From contig NC_022049.1 in NCBI RefSeq assembly GCF_000444995.1, forward strand, positions 310,001 through 374,000: a stretch of DNA of 64,000 bases, in the 5' to 3' direction. This DNA comes from Paracoccus aminophilus JCM 7686. Its GTDB lineage: Bacteria; Pseudomonadota; Alphaproteobacteria; Rhodobacterales; Rhodobacteraceae. Positions 32,974 through 42,009 of the stretch are shown one piece after another; the first letter of the stretch is position 1; each line of letters opens with the position of its first letter. Under the pieces are notes generated by a model that was given only the letters and a program-made list of their open reading frames with translations, was not told the origin of the DNA and ran no database searches. A program made the translations under genes and the position numbers.

Positions 32974-33033
32974 ACCGGAGCCGCTTTGGAAGGGTTGCGA
33001 GGAAGCGGGGTTGCGCCGGGAGGCGCTCTTTTT

Positions 33034-33053
33034 TAGATTACCAATGTGATCTA
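33034..33053. promoter_or_regulatory. Operator, copy 2 (TAGAT-N10-ATCTA)
   Basis: TAGATTACCAATGTGATCTA, extendable by one T/A pair. It is 17 bases before the MaoC start, i.e. over or just after the transcription start, suiting repression. Followed, like copy 1, by AATCGAA. Confidence 0.75.
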
Positions 33054-33069
33054 ATCGAAAGGGGATGAG

Positions 33070-33561
33070 ATGGCCAATGATATCAAAGCCCGTGACAGCG
33101 CGGATCAGGTCGCGCCGCTGCGCCCGCTTTATCTCGAAGATCTCGCCGTTGGGCAGGAATTCACCAGCCGCAGCTATCCGCTCGACGAGGCGGCGATCAT
33201 CGCCTTTGCCCGCCAATATGACCCCCAGCCCTTCCACATTGACCCAGAGGCCGCGAAAGACACTTTCTTTCAAGGACTTGCCGCAAGCGGCTGGCAGACG
33301 ATGGCGATCACGATGCGGCTTTTGACCGAAAGCCTGCCGATTGGCAGCGGGCTGATAGGCGCGGGGGCAGAGATCGGCTGGCCGCAACCGACCCGACCGG
33401 GGGACGCGCTGCATACCGTGGCGCGGGTGCTGGAGATCACGCCCTCGCGCTCGAAGCCCGATCGCGGCTTTGTCACCGTCCACACCCAGACGCTGAACCA
33501 GCGCGGCGAGGTGCTTCAGAACGTCACGACCCGCATCCTGACCTTCCGCCGTCCGGCTTAA
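33070..33561 (+). CDS. MaoC family dehydratase
   Basis: 163 residues, hot-dog fold (R)-specific enoyl hydratase type. The core reads RPLYLEDLAVGQEFTSRSYPLDEAAIIAFARQYDPQPFHIDPEAAKDTFFQGLAASGWQTMAITMRLL; D and H in the DPQPFHID segment are the catalytic pair. GGGG/GAGA precede the ATG. The adjacent TetR-type operator suggests co-control with the MFS transporter 2.2 kb away, perhaps uptake and beta-oxidation-like processing of one organic acid. Confidence 0.9.
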   Translation: MANDIKARDSADQVAPLRPLYLEDLAVGQEFTSRSYPLDEAAIIAFARQYDPQPFHIDPEAAKDTFFQGLAASGWQTMAITMRLLTESLPIGSGLIGAGAEIGWPQPTRPGDALHTVARVLEITPSRSKPDRGFVTVHTQTLNQRGEVLQNVTTRILTFRRPA

Positions 33562-33724
33562 GCGGCCTCTTTGGGGCGGCAGCCTCCGCCTTTTCTCGCA
33601 GACCCCCCCTCCTTTCTGCGCAATGGCGTTTTTGCGCGCCACGCATGAAAGTTGCGCAAGATGCCCCGGCCGCGCAAGGTCGCTGCGGCACCAACAGGAA
33701 ACAACGCTCGGGGGGAGAGCTGAG

Positions 33725-34123
33725 ATGGACGACCACGCGACCGGCGGACGCACGCCGACCATCCGGACGATTGCCATGCCCGGCGACACCAATCCGGCAG
33801 GCGATATCTTCGGCGGCTGGCTGATGAGCCAGATGGACCTCGCCGCGGGCAGCGTTGCCGCGCTGACCGCGCGCGGGCGCAGCGCCACCATTGCCGTCGA
33901 GGGCATGAAGTTTCACCGCCCCGTCAAGGTCGGCGATGAGGTCTCGCTTTTCACCGATCTGGTGCGCGTCGGGCGGACCTCGATCCAGATCCATGTCGAG
34001 GCTTGGCGTCGCCCGCGCGAAAGCGATGATTGCGAGAAGGTGACCGAGGCGGTTTTCACCTTCGTCGCCATCGACAGCAATGGCGCGGCGCGGCGCATCC
34101 ATCCGGCAGCAGAGCAGGTCTGA
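33725..34123 (+). CDS. Acyl-CoA thioesterase (YciA-like hot-dog family)
   Basis: 132 residues. PTIRTIAMPGDTNPAGDIFGGWLMSQMDLAAGSVA is the defining N-terminal block of YciA-type thioesterases (GDTNPxGxIFGGWL with the catalytic Asp region QMD), then AVEGMKFHRPVKVGDEVSLFTDLVRVGRTSI. Hydrolyses short to medium acyl-CoA. Follows the MaoC gene by 163 bases on the same strand. Confidence 0.92.
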   Translation: MDDHATGGRTPTIRTIAMPGDTNPAGDIFGGWLMSQMDLAAGSVAALTARGRSATIAVEGMKFHRPVKVGDEVSLFTDLVRVGRTSIQIHVEAWRRPRESDDCEKVTEAVFTFVAIDSNGAARRIHPAAEQV

Positions 34124-34186
34124 CCGCAGCCAGCGGGCGCGGCGCTTCGGGAACAGCGACGCGACGCTGCCTGACCTTGCCCCGCC

Positions 34187-34951
34187 TCACCCGGCGCGCA
34201 AGGCCGCCATCCAGCCAAGCGTCTCGCCGGTCAGGCGGGTCGGTTTATATTCCGCGCCAAGCGGACGGCTCCACCCCAGCCCAGAGAGCACGCCCACGAT
34301 GTGGCGATAATCGAGCTCGCCATGATCGGGCGTGCCGCGATCGGGGACCGAGGCGATCTGGATATGGCCGATCAGCGGCAGATGCCGGGCGAGACGGCGC
34401 GAGACATCGCCCTCCATGATCTGGAGATGATAGCAGTCAAACATCAGCCGCAAATTGTCATGCCCCGCCTCGGCGATCAGCGCAGCCGCCTGATCCGAAC
34501 CTTGCAGGAAATAGCCCGGCGCATCGTAATGGTTCAGCGGCTCGATCAGGATGGTGATGCCATCGGCGCGCGCGGCCTGGCAGGCATAGGCGAGATTGCC
34601 GAGAAAGACCGCCCGCGCCTCGGGGCCCGCAGCAAAGCCCGCCATGACATGGACCGCGCCGCAGCCGATGGCGCGGGCATAGGCCAAGGCCTCGTCAATG
34701 GCGGCGCGCGCCTCGACCTCGCGCCCGGGCAAAGCGGCGAGCCCGTTTTCGCCGGGCTGGCCGCGTCGCGTGTTCAGCCCGAGCATCACGAGCCCGGTCT
34801 CGGCCAGAGCGGCGGCGGTCTCTGCGGCGGGGGTCTCATAGGGCCAGTGGCATTCGACCGCGTCAAAGCCTGCGGCCTTCGCCGCGCGGATCGCCTCGGG
34901 CAAGGGCAGATCGGCCCAGAGAAATCCAAGATTGGCAGACAGGCGCGTCAT
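34187..34951 (-). CDS. otnI: 2-oxo-tetronate isomerase (hydroxypyruvate isomerase family)
   Basis: 254-residue TIM barrel. MTRLSANLGFLWADLPLPEAIRAAKAAGFDAVECHWPYETPAAET is typical of the OtnI/Hyi group; metal-site segments are ITILIEPLNHYDAPGYFL, LRLMFDCYHLQIMEGD, IGHIQIASVPDRGTPDHGELDY and LGAEYKP. It overlaps otnC by ATGA. OtnI and OtnC act with the kinase OtnK in tetronate (erythronate/threonate) use; no otnK is in view. Confidence 0.88.
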   Translation of the reverse strand: MTRLSANLGFLWADLPLPEAIRAAKAAGFDAVECHWPYETPAAETAAALAETGLVMLGLNTRRGQPGENGLAALPGREVEARAAIDEALAYARAIGCGAVHVMAGFAAGPEARAVFLGNLAYACQAARADGITILIEPLNHYDAPGYFLQGSDQAAALIAEAGHDNLRLMFDCYHLQIMEGDVSRRLARHLPLIGHIQIASVPDRGTPDHGELDYRHIVGVLSGLGWSRPLGAEYKPTRLTGETLGWMAALRAG

Positions 34952-35604
34952 TCATCCCCCCAGGCGATGTCATGGATGCGGACCAGCTCATCGACCTGAG
35001 CCGGGGTCAGCAGATTGGGCGTTGCCCCGCGCAGCAAAAGCGCCAGCCGCGCGGTGGCCTCGAGCTCTTCGATCGCATTGCACGCGCCCTCAAGATCGCG
35101 ACCGGCGACGACCGGGCCGTGATTGGCCAGCATCACCGCCGAATTTTTGCCCGCAAGCCCGCGCACCGCCGTGCCGATCTCGGGGTCTCCGGGGCGGAAA
35201 TAGGGCAAAAGCCGGACGCGGCCGAGCTGCATATAGGCATAAGGCGTCAGCGCGGGCAGAAAGTTTTCCGCGTCCTGATCCGGCAGGGTCGAGAGCGCGA
35301 CCGCGTGGCAGGAATGCAGATGCACCACCGCCCCCGCCCGCGCGCGCGTCTGGTAGAAGGCCGAATGGAGCGGCATTTCCTTGGTCGGTTTGTCGCCGCC
35401 GATCTGGCGCCCCTTGGCGTCGAAATGCGCCAGACGCGCCGGGTCGAGCCGCCCGAAGCTGGTCCCTGTGGGCGAGACCAGCAGCCCACCGTCCGGCGTC
35501 AGCGCCGAGATATTCCCGGTTGAGCCCGCCGTCAGCCCGCGATCAAACATCGAGGCCGCCAGCAGGCAGATCCTTTCGCGCAGCCGCGCTTCCTCGCTCA
35601 TCAT
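34948..35604 (-). CDS. otnC: 3-oxo-tetronate 4-phosphate decarboxylase (class II aldolase family)
   Basis: 218 residues. GLTAGSTGNISALTPDGGLLVSPTGTSFGRLDPARLAHFD is the phosphate-binding class II aldolase start; metal ligands are in VVHLHSCHAVALST and the later VMLANHGPVVAGRDLEGA; the catalytic glutamate is in KEMPLHSAFY. Two ATGs in a row start the gene behind GAGGGGGG. First gene of an otnC-otnI pair. Confidence 0.88.
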   Translation of the reverse strand: MMSEEARLRERICLLAASMFDRGLTAGSTGNISALTPDGGLLVSPTGTSFGRLDPARLAHFDAKGRQIGGDKPTKEMPLHSAFYQTRARAGAVVHLHSCHAVALSTLPDQDAENFLPALTPYAYMQLGRVRLLPYFRPGDPEIGTAVRGLAGKNSAVMLANHGPVVAGRDLEGACNAIEELEATARLALLLRGATPNLLTPAQVDELVRIHDIAWGDE

Positions 35605-35692
35605 GCCCCCCTCGGATCAGCCCGGATTTCGGCGGCATTCTCGCCGCATTCGCGCCATGCGCAAGGGGCCTCGCCCGCGTCTCAGCAGCGTT

Positions 35693-36919
35693 TCAGCTCG
35701 GGCGCAGATCCAGCCGGTAGCGCCCGGGCGTGAGCCCGGTCGCGGCCTTGAAGGCGCGGCTCAGATGGCTTTGGCTGTCGAAACCGCAGGCGGCGGCGGC
35801 CTGCGCCAAGGGCTCGCCCGCGCCGATCAGCGCCTTCGCGCGCTGGATGCGGCGATGCTGGATCAGCCGGTGCGGGGTCACGCCGACGCTGGCGCGAAAG
35901 CTGCGCTGAAAGTGAAACTCGCTCAGACCGACCAGCCCGGCGAGATCGCGCAGATGCAGCGGCTGGTCGAGATTGGCCTCGATGAATTCGCGGATCCGGC
36001 CCAGACTTTTCGGGCTGAGCCCACCCGCAAGCCGCCCGGTGCAGCGCGCAACAAAGCGGCTTTCGGAAAAGAGCGCGGCGAGCAATTCGGTCGCGGCCTC
36101 TTCGGCCCAGATCGCCTGCCCCGACAGCGCCGCCGCCTGCAACGCCAGAAAGGGCGCGGCCATGCCCTGCGCATCGGCATAGGTCAGATCGGCGACATCG
36201 ACGGCGCGGGCATCGCGGTCGAAGGTCTCGGCATAGGCCAGCCGCAGCTCGTCATCGGGCAGGTTGATATGGACGAATTCGAAGCTCTCGGTGATCTCCC
36301 ATTCCGAGCTCAGCCCCTCGGGCATCATGCAAACCGCGCCCTGCCAGCCGCGCGCGGGGCCCCCCGGCGTATCCAAACGGCGCGTCCCCGCGCCGCCTTT
36401 GGAATAAAAGCTGAGCGTATGCCCGGCGGGCGCGTCATAGCGCACGAACGCATCGCGGTTGCGCCAAAGCTTGACCGAGCGCCCGAAGCCCAGATCCAGC
36501 CCGCCGCGCAACTCCGCATGGGGCGAGGCCGCGAGATAGGCCGAAATCGGCGCGGTCGGCCCCGTGGCGAGGCTTGCGGGCACCCGCGTCCGCGAGCGGG
36601 TCGCGGGAAGGGCTGCCGGACGGGGCGCCGAAGAGGCGGCAGGCGGCATAGCCGGTGCAGACGCGCGATCTTGCGCGGATGCTTCATCGCTGGCCGCCCC
36701 CGCTCCGATACGGGGGGCTCGCGCGCGCAGCACCTGTTCGGCCGCAACCGGATTGCCGCCAACCGGCAGGTCAAGAGAGGAGCTGATCGGGGGCACGGTC
36801 ATGGTGGCACGTTCGGGCGGCAGGTTGGGGGCGCAGATCGGGAGAGCGGGTTCGGGAGAGCGGGCGGGTCGCAAAAGAGAACACAGAGGCGGGTCGAAAA
36901 CGAAAGGCATGGGGTGCAA
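35693..36919 (-). CDS. AraC family regulator with long Ala/Pro-rich N-terminus
   Basis: Up to 408 residues against the usual 280-300. The C-terminal HTH is clear (LHLRDLAGLVGLSEFHFQRSFRASVGVTPHRLIQHRRI and CGFDSQSHLSRAFKAATGLTPGRY), preceded by a FIEANLDQPL linker. The first about 130 residues are low-complexity (PAMPPAASSAPRPAALPATRSRTRVP) and possibly not all translated; ATG 36802 (MTVPPISSS) is a shorter option, and an even later start is possible. No Shine-Dalgarno decides. The otnC-otnI genes downstream are a possible target. Confidence 0.8.
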   Translation of the reverse strand: MHPMPFVFDPPLCSLLRPARSPEPALPICAPNLPPERATMTVPPISSSLDLPVGGNPVAAEQVLRARAPRIGAGAASDEASAQDRASAPAMPPAASSAPRPAALPATRSRTRVPASLATGPTAPISAYLAASPHAELRGGLDLGFGRSVKLWRNRDAFVRYDAPAGHTLSFYSKGGAGTRRLDTPGGPARGWQGAVCMMPEGLSSEWEITESFEFVHINLPDDELRLAYAETFDRDARAVDVADLTYADAQGMAAPFLALQAAALSGQAIWAEEAATELLAALFSESRFVARCTGRLAGGLSPKSLGRIREFIEANLDQPLHLRDLAGLVGLSEFHFQRSFRASVGVTPHRLIQHRRIQRAKALIGAGEPLAQAAAACGFDSQSHLSRAFKAATGLTPGRYRLDLRPS

Positions 36920-37020
36920 GGCCGGGGTTCAGGCCCCCGGCGCGCGCAGGGCCCGCTTGGGGCCATGGGTCGCATTTTACGCCAACGCGCGCGGGACGCC
37001 AGCGCCCCGAGTGACATCGA

Positions 37021-37029
37021 CCTGCCGAT
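37021..37029. repeat. 9-bp direct repeat, left copy
   Basis: CCTGCCGAT immediately before the GGTGTGTCAAAACTGG left end of the IS1182-type element; the right copy is at 40113-40121. Resembles a target duplication that brackets the nested IS block. Confidence 0.5.
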
Positions 37030-38439
37030 GGTGTGTCAAAACTGGCTGCAGTGCTACCATTCCGTGATGGCGGGAGGAGCGGCATGGCGGGTTTCATCGA
37101 GGGAGTTCAGCGAAGCCAGACGGTGCTTTTCCCGAACCGGCTGGAAGACTGGATCGGCGAGGATGATCTTGTTCGCGTGGTTGACCTGTTCGTCGATGAG
37201 CTTGATCTGGCAGACTTGGGTTTCATCCGCTCGACCTCGGCGCGCACCGGCCGACCCGGCTATTATCCCGCCGTTCTGCTGAAGCTGTTCATCTATGGCT
37301 ACCTGAACTGGATCCCGTCGAGCCGCAGGCTGGAACGCGAGGCCGAGCGCAATGTTGAAGTGATGTGGCTGATTGGCCGGCTCGCGCCCGACCACAAGAC
37401 CATCGCCGAGTTCCGCCGCGCGAACGGCCTGGCGATCCGCAAGACTTGCGCACAGTTCGTCGACCTGTGTCGTCGGATTGGCGTTTTGAAGGGCGATTGC
37501 GTTGCGGTCGACGGCAGTAAGTTCAAGGCGGTGAACAACCGTGATCGCAACTTCACGAAGAACAAGATTGCCAGCCGCCTCACCCATCTCGAAGCTGATG
37601 TCGAGCGCTATATCGACGATATGGTGCGCATCGACCGGCAGGAGGAAGGCGAGACCCATACCCGGAAAGTCCGGGATCTGGCTCGGCGTTATGGTCGCAT
37701 CCGCCAAGAGATTGATCGGCTGAAGGCGATGGACAAAGCCCTGGCCGATACCCCCGACGGGCAGATCTCCCTGACCGATCCCGACGCTCGGGCCATGGCG
37801 ACCAGCGCCCGCCACAGCGGTATGGTTGGTTATAATGTCCAGACCGCCGTCGATACCGAGAGCCATATCATCGTCACCCACGAAGTCACGAACCAGGGCT
37901 TTGATCGCGACCAGCTCAGCCCGATGGCAATCTCGGCAAAGGATGCCCTTCAGCATGAAGACCTGCACGCCATCGCAGACAAGGGATACTTCAGCGGCCC
38001 CGAGATCCTCGCCTGCCATGAGGCGGGCATCACCACGACCGTGCCGCGCCCCGCCACCTCGGGCAATGCGGCCAAGGGCATGTATGTGAAGGCCGATTTC
38101 GCCTATGATCCGGAACGCGACGTCTATGTCTGTCCTGCTGGCGAGGAACTGATCTACCGCTACACCCGCGAGGAAGGTGGCCTTCAGGTCCGGCGATACT
38201 GGATCAACGCATGCCAGAGCTGTCCATTAAAAAGCCGCTGCACCACTGGCACAGAGCGCCGGATCACCCGATGGGAACATGAGCATCTGATCGACGCGAT
38301 GCACGAAAGGCTGAGCAGGGACACCGATCCGATGACGCTCCGCCGCTGCACGGTCGAACATCCTTTCGGCACAATCAAGGCTTGGATGGGGCATACCCAT
38401 TTGCTGACTGTGTTTCGGCGTGCAATCTTGACCCCTTAG
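37030..38439 (+). pseudogene. Truncated IS1182-family transposase
   Basis: The coding frame starts at ATG 37084 behind GGAGGAG and reads MAGFIEGVQRSQTVLFPNRL through PGYYPAVLLKLFIYGYLNWIPSSRRLEREAERNVEVMWL, LRRIGVLKGDCVAVDGSKFKAVN, VGYNVQTAVDTESHIIVTHEVTNQG, ADKGYFSGPEILAC and CTVEHPFGTIKAWMGHTH. The three DDE-acid regions are present. The normal C-terminal 40-60 residues after FGTIKAWMG.THF are missing: the frame runs into an IS21 element at 38404 and stops at 38439. No remainder of the 3' end follows the IS21 copy. Positions 37030-37083 look like the left terminal region. Confidence 0.85.
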
Positions 38440-38520
38440 AGTGGGGTATCGGCACCCAATTTTGACCCCCCTGATGTTTTGCCAGACCGTTCGCTGGAGG
38501 ATCAGCGAGCGGAGGGGGAG

Positions 38521-39278
38521 ATGAAGCGGGTTGATACGATCGCGCGGGTCCGGCGAGCCTTCTATGTTCATGGCTGGTCGGTGAAGAAGATCGTTCGGGA
38601 GCTGCACGTGTCGCGGATCGAAGCCATTGCGCCATTGGTCCGAGCAATGGCTGAGGGGTGCGCAAGATACTTCGGTCGGACGAGACGGATTTCAGCTATG
38701 AGCGCAGCCGCCAGCCGTTGCCCCGGATCGGGCCATGGCAGGGGCAGCTGGAACAGTTTCTGTCCTCGAATGCGTCGAAGGCCTCTCGCGAGCGGCTGAC
38801 GTTGATCCGCATCTTCGAGGAACTGCAGGCGCTCGGATATGAGGGCGGATACGATGCCGTGCGCCGGTTTGCGCGAACCTGGTCACAGGCCCGCGGGGCG
38901 GTGACGGTCGAGGCCTATGTGCCTGTTCTGGCGCGCAAACCCGGAGCGCTGCGCAATGGCGCGCCCTTCAGGGACTGGGCCTTGCCCGCCGCCATGTCCG
39001 CGATCCGCCGCAAGTTGAAGGGCAGCGATGATGGCGATCGGCAAATGGTCCAGATCCTGGCCTGCGTGCCGGAGGACGGCCTTCAGGCTGTCGAGGCCGC
39101 TTGCCGCGAAGCGCTCGATCACGGCGTCCATTCCGCGCCGGTCGTCATCAACATCCTCGCCCGCCAGCGCGACCCCGCGCCACCACCCTTGCTGCTCACA
39201 CCAACCGCGCTGCGCCTGACCCATGAGCCCGTGGCCGACTGCGCGCGGCTCACGATAACCTCAAGAGGACAAGCCACT
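38521..39278 (+). pseudogene. istA: Degenerate istA transposase
   Basis: Starts MKRVDTIARVRRAFYVHGWSVKKIVRELHVSR, the IstA HTH, then a 41-base insertion (38617-38657) shifts the frame. IstA coding resumes at 38658 with [28 protein letters not shown] up to [11 protein letters not shown]. There it jumps to the C-terminal part ([22 protein letters not shown] ... NILARQRDP), omitting the whole DDE catalytic core, roughly 270 residues by comparison with the family. The end runs in frame into istB without a stop. It cannot encode a working transposase. Confidence 0.85.
38617..38657. repeat. 41-base hairpin insertion within istA
   Basis: Inserted between the codons for VSR and VRKILR of IstA. Contains perfect 9-bp arms AGCCATTGC (38622-38630) and GCAATGGCT (38644-38652). 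It breaks the reading frame. A similarly sized hairpin-forming insertion is in the IS3 relic at 60120-60166. Confidence 0.6.
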
Positions 39279-40007
39279 ATGGAACGCACCCAAATCCTCG
39301 ATCTGATGGGGACGCTGAAGCTTTACGGAATGCGCAGCGCCTATGACGAGGTCATGGCCGCCGGCATCAAGCGTCAGCACGAGCCGCCCCGGATCGTCGG
39401 CGATCTGCTGCAGTCGGAGATTGCCGAGAAGCTGGCACGATCCATCCGCTATCAACTGACCGTCGCCAAGCTGCCATTGGCGAAGGACATCGAAGAGTTC
39501 GACTTCACCGGCACGCCGATCAATGAGGGCCTAGTGCGCGACCTCAGCACCGGCAGCTTCGTCTCTGACCAGCGCAACGTCGTGCTGATCGGCGGCGCAG
39601 GCACTGGCAAGACCCACCTCGCCATTGCCATAGCACGCGCCCTGATCCGGGGCGGCACCCGCGGACGCTTCTTCAACGTCGTCGATCTGGTGAACCGTTT
39701 GGAAACCGAGACGCGCAATGGCAAGCAGGGTCGCATGGCCGACTACCTGACACGCCTAGACTTCGTCATCCTGGACGAACTGGGCTATCTGCCCTTCGCC
39801 CAGTCAGGCGGCCAGCTGCTGTTCCACCTCATTAGCCGGCTCTACGAGCGCACCTCGATCATCGTCACCACGAACCTTGCCTTCGGGGAATGGCCGACCG
39901 TCTTCGGCGATGCCAAGATGACCACGGTACTCCTCGACCGGCTCACCCATCATTGCGAGATCATCGAGACCGGCAACGAGTCATGGCGCTTCAAGAACCG
40001 CGCATGA
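39279..40007 (+). CDS. istB: IS21 helper ATPase IstB
   Basis: 242 residues, normal length. [29 protein letters not shown] start, Walker [19 protein letters not shown], Walker [13 protein letters not shown], sensor region [34 protein letters not shown]+ helper that delivers IstA to target DNA; without a functional IstA it has no known role. It appears intact and lies in the same frame as the istA relic. Confidence 0.92.
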   Translation: MERTQILDLMGTLKLYGMRSAYDEVMAAGIKRQHEPPRIVGDLLQSEIAEKLARSIRYQLTVAKLPLAKDIEEFDFTGTPINEGLVRDLSTGSFVSDQRNVVLIGGAGTGKTHLAIAIARALIRGGTRGRFFNVVDLVNRLETETRNGKQGRMADYLTRLDFVILDELGYLPFAQSGGQLLFHLISRLYERTSIIVTTNLAFGEWPTVFGDAKMTTVLLDRLTHHCEIIETGNESWRFKNRA

Positions 40008-40112
40008 CCGGGGCCTGACCCGCCTCCACCACTGATCAGTTCCGTCGGCTCAGGCCCCGCCGCAAACCGCATCAACGGGGTCAATATTGCACGCCGATAA
40101 GGGGGCAGTTTG

Positions 40113-40121
40113 CCTGCCGAT
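40113..40121. repeat. 9-bp direct repeat, right copy
   Basis: CCTGCCGAT, identical to 37021-37029, one base after the right TTTG flank of the IS21 element. 40122-40305 contains no recognised gene. Confidence 0.5.
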
Positions 40122-40305
40122 TGACATATCGCCACCTACATTCTGAACCCATCTCTCTCAGATGCCCGAGACGATCTCCTTCAGCTCCTAGGGTTGTATC
40201 GACTTATCGATCTCCAGGTGCGGAGGCATGGTTCAGAGGCGGCTCAATGAGGGTGATTTCGGTAGGCCCTGGTGGAACGAAGCCTTTTCGGAACCCACGG
40301 CTATA

Positions 40306-40767
40306 CTACTCCGAACCGTAGAAGAGGGTACAGGCGTTGGCCGCCCGTGTTCCCTGTGAATATTCGCCACGCTTGACCTGACCGGTAGTTGCAGCCAGCC
40401 CGTAGCTCATCGCGTCTGCCGCCAGACGAGCTGGCGATGAGAGTCCCCCTGCTTTTCTTATTTTTTCAATTATATCGCGAATATCTCCAGGAGGTTCGAC
40501 AAGCTCCACGCGAGTAATCTTTGCTGTTTGGCAGTTAATCAGAGAGAATCGCCCAGACACAGGCCCCTTGTCGGCTGATCGAATATTGTACAACCCGACG
40601 TTACCGTTGCCGAAATCCTCTCCAGACATCTCATATGTTGTGCTGCCCAGCACCGAGATCGCACGACCGCCGCCGGCAATCGTCTTACTATGCAGCTTTG
40701 CGTCTTCAGACGAGCAGCCTGCCAAGATCGCGAGAGACATAACAGCCAGAGTGCGCGCTTTCATCAT
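40306..40767 (-). CDS. Hypothetical lipoprotein
   Basis: About 153 residues. Lipoprotein signal MMKARTLAVMSLAILAGCSS with lipobox LAGC. The mature part contains ISVLGSTTYEMSGEDFGNGNVGLYNIRSADKGPVSGRFSLINCQTAKITRVELVEPPGDIRDIIEKIRKAG; no family recognised. ATG at 40767 or 40764 follows AAGG. It lies isolated between two IS elements, with lower GC than the genes left of 37 kb. Confidence 0.65.
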   Translation of the reverse strand: MMKARTLAVMSLAILAGCSSEDAKLHSKTIAGGGRAISVLGSTTYEMSGEDFGNGNVGLYNIRSADKGPVSGRFSLINCQTAKITRVELVEPPGDIRDIIEKIRKAGGLSSPARLAADAMSYGLAATTGQVKRGEYSQGTRAANACTLFYGSE

Positions 40768-40921
40768 CGATACCAACCTTCATAATATCGCGATCTCAAC
40801 ACCACGATCAAAAACTCGATGATACAGATGAGGCGAACGGCGGCTAGCCGCATCGCTGCCGTCACCGCAGGCGGTCTGCGGCGGTAATCCTCCCCGTTTT
40901 AACGGGGTGCAGAAGTAGACT

Positions 40922-41749
40922 TCAGGCAGCCATCTTCAGTTTCTGGGCGGGTGTGATGCCGCCGATGCCCATGTTGGGGCGCTCATTGTTGTAAGTCCAT
41001 AGCCAGTCGGTTGCGATCTCCTGCGCCTCCTCGATGGTTTCAAAGATGTATAGGTCCAGCCATTCATTGCGGACTGTCCTGTTGTAACGCTCGACGTAGG
41101 CGTTCTGCTGTGGTTTCCCAGGCTGGATGTGGTTGTGGGCAATGCCCTGCTTCTCGGCCCAGATCATCAGCGTGGAGCTGATGTATTCAGGGCCATTGTC
41201 TACCCTGATGGCCAGGGGCTTTCCGCGCCACTCGATGATCTGATTGAGGGACCGGACCACCCGCTCGGCCGGGAGCGAGAAGTCGACCTCAATGCCGAGG
41301 CCCTCACGGTTGAAGTCGTCCAGCACGTTCAAGAGGCGGAATTGACGGCCATCGGCCAATCGATCAGCCATGAAGTCCATTGACCAGACCGTGTTCGGCG
41401 CGTCAGGGACGCTAAGCTCTTCAGGCTTGTCACGCTTGATCCGCCGCCGCGGCTTGATCCGCAGGTTCAGTTCCAACTCGCAATAGATCCGATGGACGCG
41501 CTTGTGGTTCCAAGGATGCCCTTGGACGTTGCGCATGTGCAGGAAACATAGCCCAAAGCCCCAGGTCCGGTGCACCTTGGTCAGCCCTTCCAACAGGTCC
41601 GCGATAAACTCGTTCTCGGCATCGCGCTTCGGGCTGTAGCGAAAGCAGGTCTCGCTCACGCCAAAGGCCCGGCAGGCCAGCGCGATGCTGACCCCCTTCG
41701 TCGCCACAGCCTTCTCGGCCAGCTCCCGGCGTTGAACTGGCCGTGTCAT
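40922..41749 (-). CDS. IS3-family transposase OrfB (DDE integrase core)
   Basis: 275 residues. HTH_21-like start [19 protein letters not shown]; catalytic core [76 protein letters not shown] and [34 protein letters not shown] give the D, D, E residues. Expressed as an OrfAB fusion by -1 frameshifting on the A7 run at 41749-41755. Confidence 0.92.
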   Translation of the reverse strand: MTRPVQRRELAEKAVATKGVSIALACRAFGVSETCFRYSPKRDAENEFIADLLEGLTKVHRTWGFGLCFLHMRNVQGHPWNHKRVHRIYCELELNLRIKPRRRIKRDKPEELSVPDAPNTVWSMDFMADRLADGRQFRLLNVLDDFNREGLGIEVDFSLPAERVVRSLNQIIEWRGKPLAIRVDNGPEYISSTLMIWAEKQGIAHNHIQPGKPQQNAYVERYNRTVRNEWLDLYIFETIEEAQEIATDWLWTYNNERPNMGIGGITPAQKLKMAA

Positions 41750-42009
41750 TTTTTTCCTAGTGCTTCCTTGAGCAGTTCGGCCTGCATGCTCAGGTCCGCA
41801 AACATGCGCTTCAACCGCCGGTTCTCGTCCTCAAGCGTCTTCATCTGGCTCATCATGGACGCGTCCATGCCGCCATACTTCGAGCGCCATTTGTAAAAGC
41901 TCGCTGTGCTGATCCCATGCTCGCGGCAAAGTTCAGGCACGGCCACGCCGCTCTCGGCCTGACGAAGCACGGCCATGATCTGCGGCTCGGTGAAACGGCT
42001 CTTTCTCAT
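41746..42009 (-). CDS. IS3-family transposase OrfA
   Basis: 87 residues. [48 protein letters not shown] is the HTH; the C-terminal leucine zipper is [26 protein letters not shown]. The terminal codons GGA AAA AAA TGA form the slippery site (A7) that would place ribosomes in the orfB frame. Confidence 0.92.
   Translation of the reverse strand: MRKSRFTEPQIMAVLRQAESGVAVPELCREHGISTASFYKWRSKYGGMDASMMSQMKTLEDENRRLKRMFADLSMQAELLKEALGKK

Larger units (their letters stand above)
38404..40108 (+). mobile_element. Internally deleted IS21-family element
   Basis: 1705 bp. Ends: left CTGACTGTGTTTCGGCGTGC and right, reverse complement, CTGCCCCCTTATCGGCGTGC; the inner common block TCGGCGTGCAAT.TTGACCCC is shared by both. 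TTTG flanks each side (38400-38403 and 40109-40112), a possible 4-base target duplication. Full-length IS21 elements are about 2.5 kb; the shortage matches the deletion inside istA. Confidence 0.85.

Noticed and set aside
40109..40121. 3' remainder of the IS1182 transposase after the IS21 insertion
   Set aside because: Joining across the IS21 element gives GHTHLPAD then a stop, not the family C-terminus; the 3' part is missing.
41129..41896. Plus-strand frames across the IS3 element
   Set aside because: Antisense shadows of orfA/orfB, which carry full HTH and DDE motifs.
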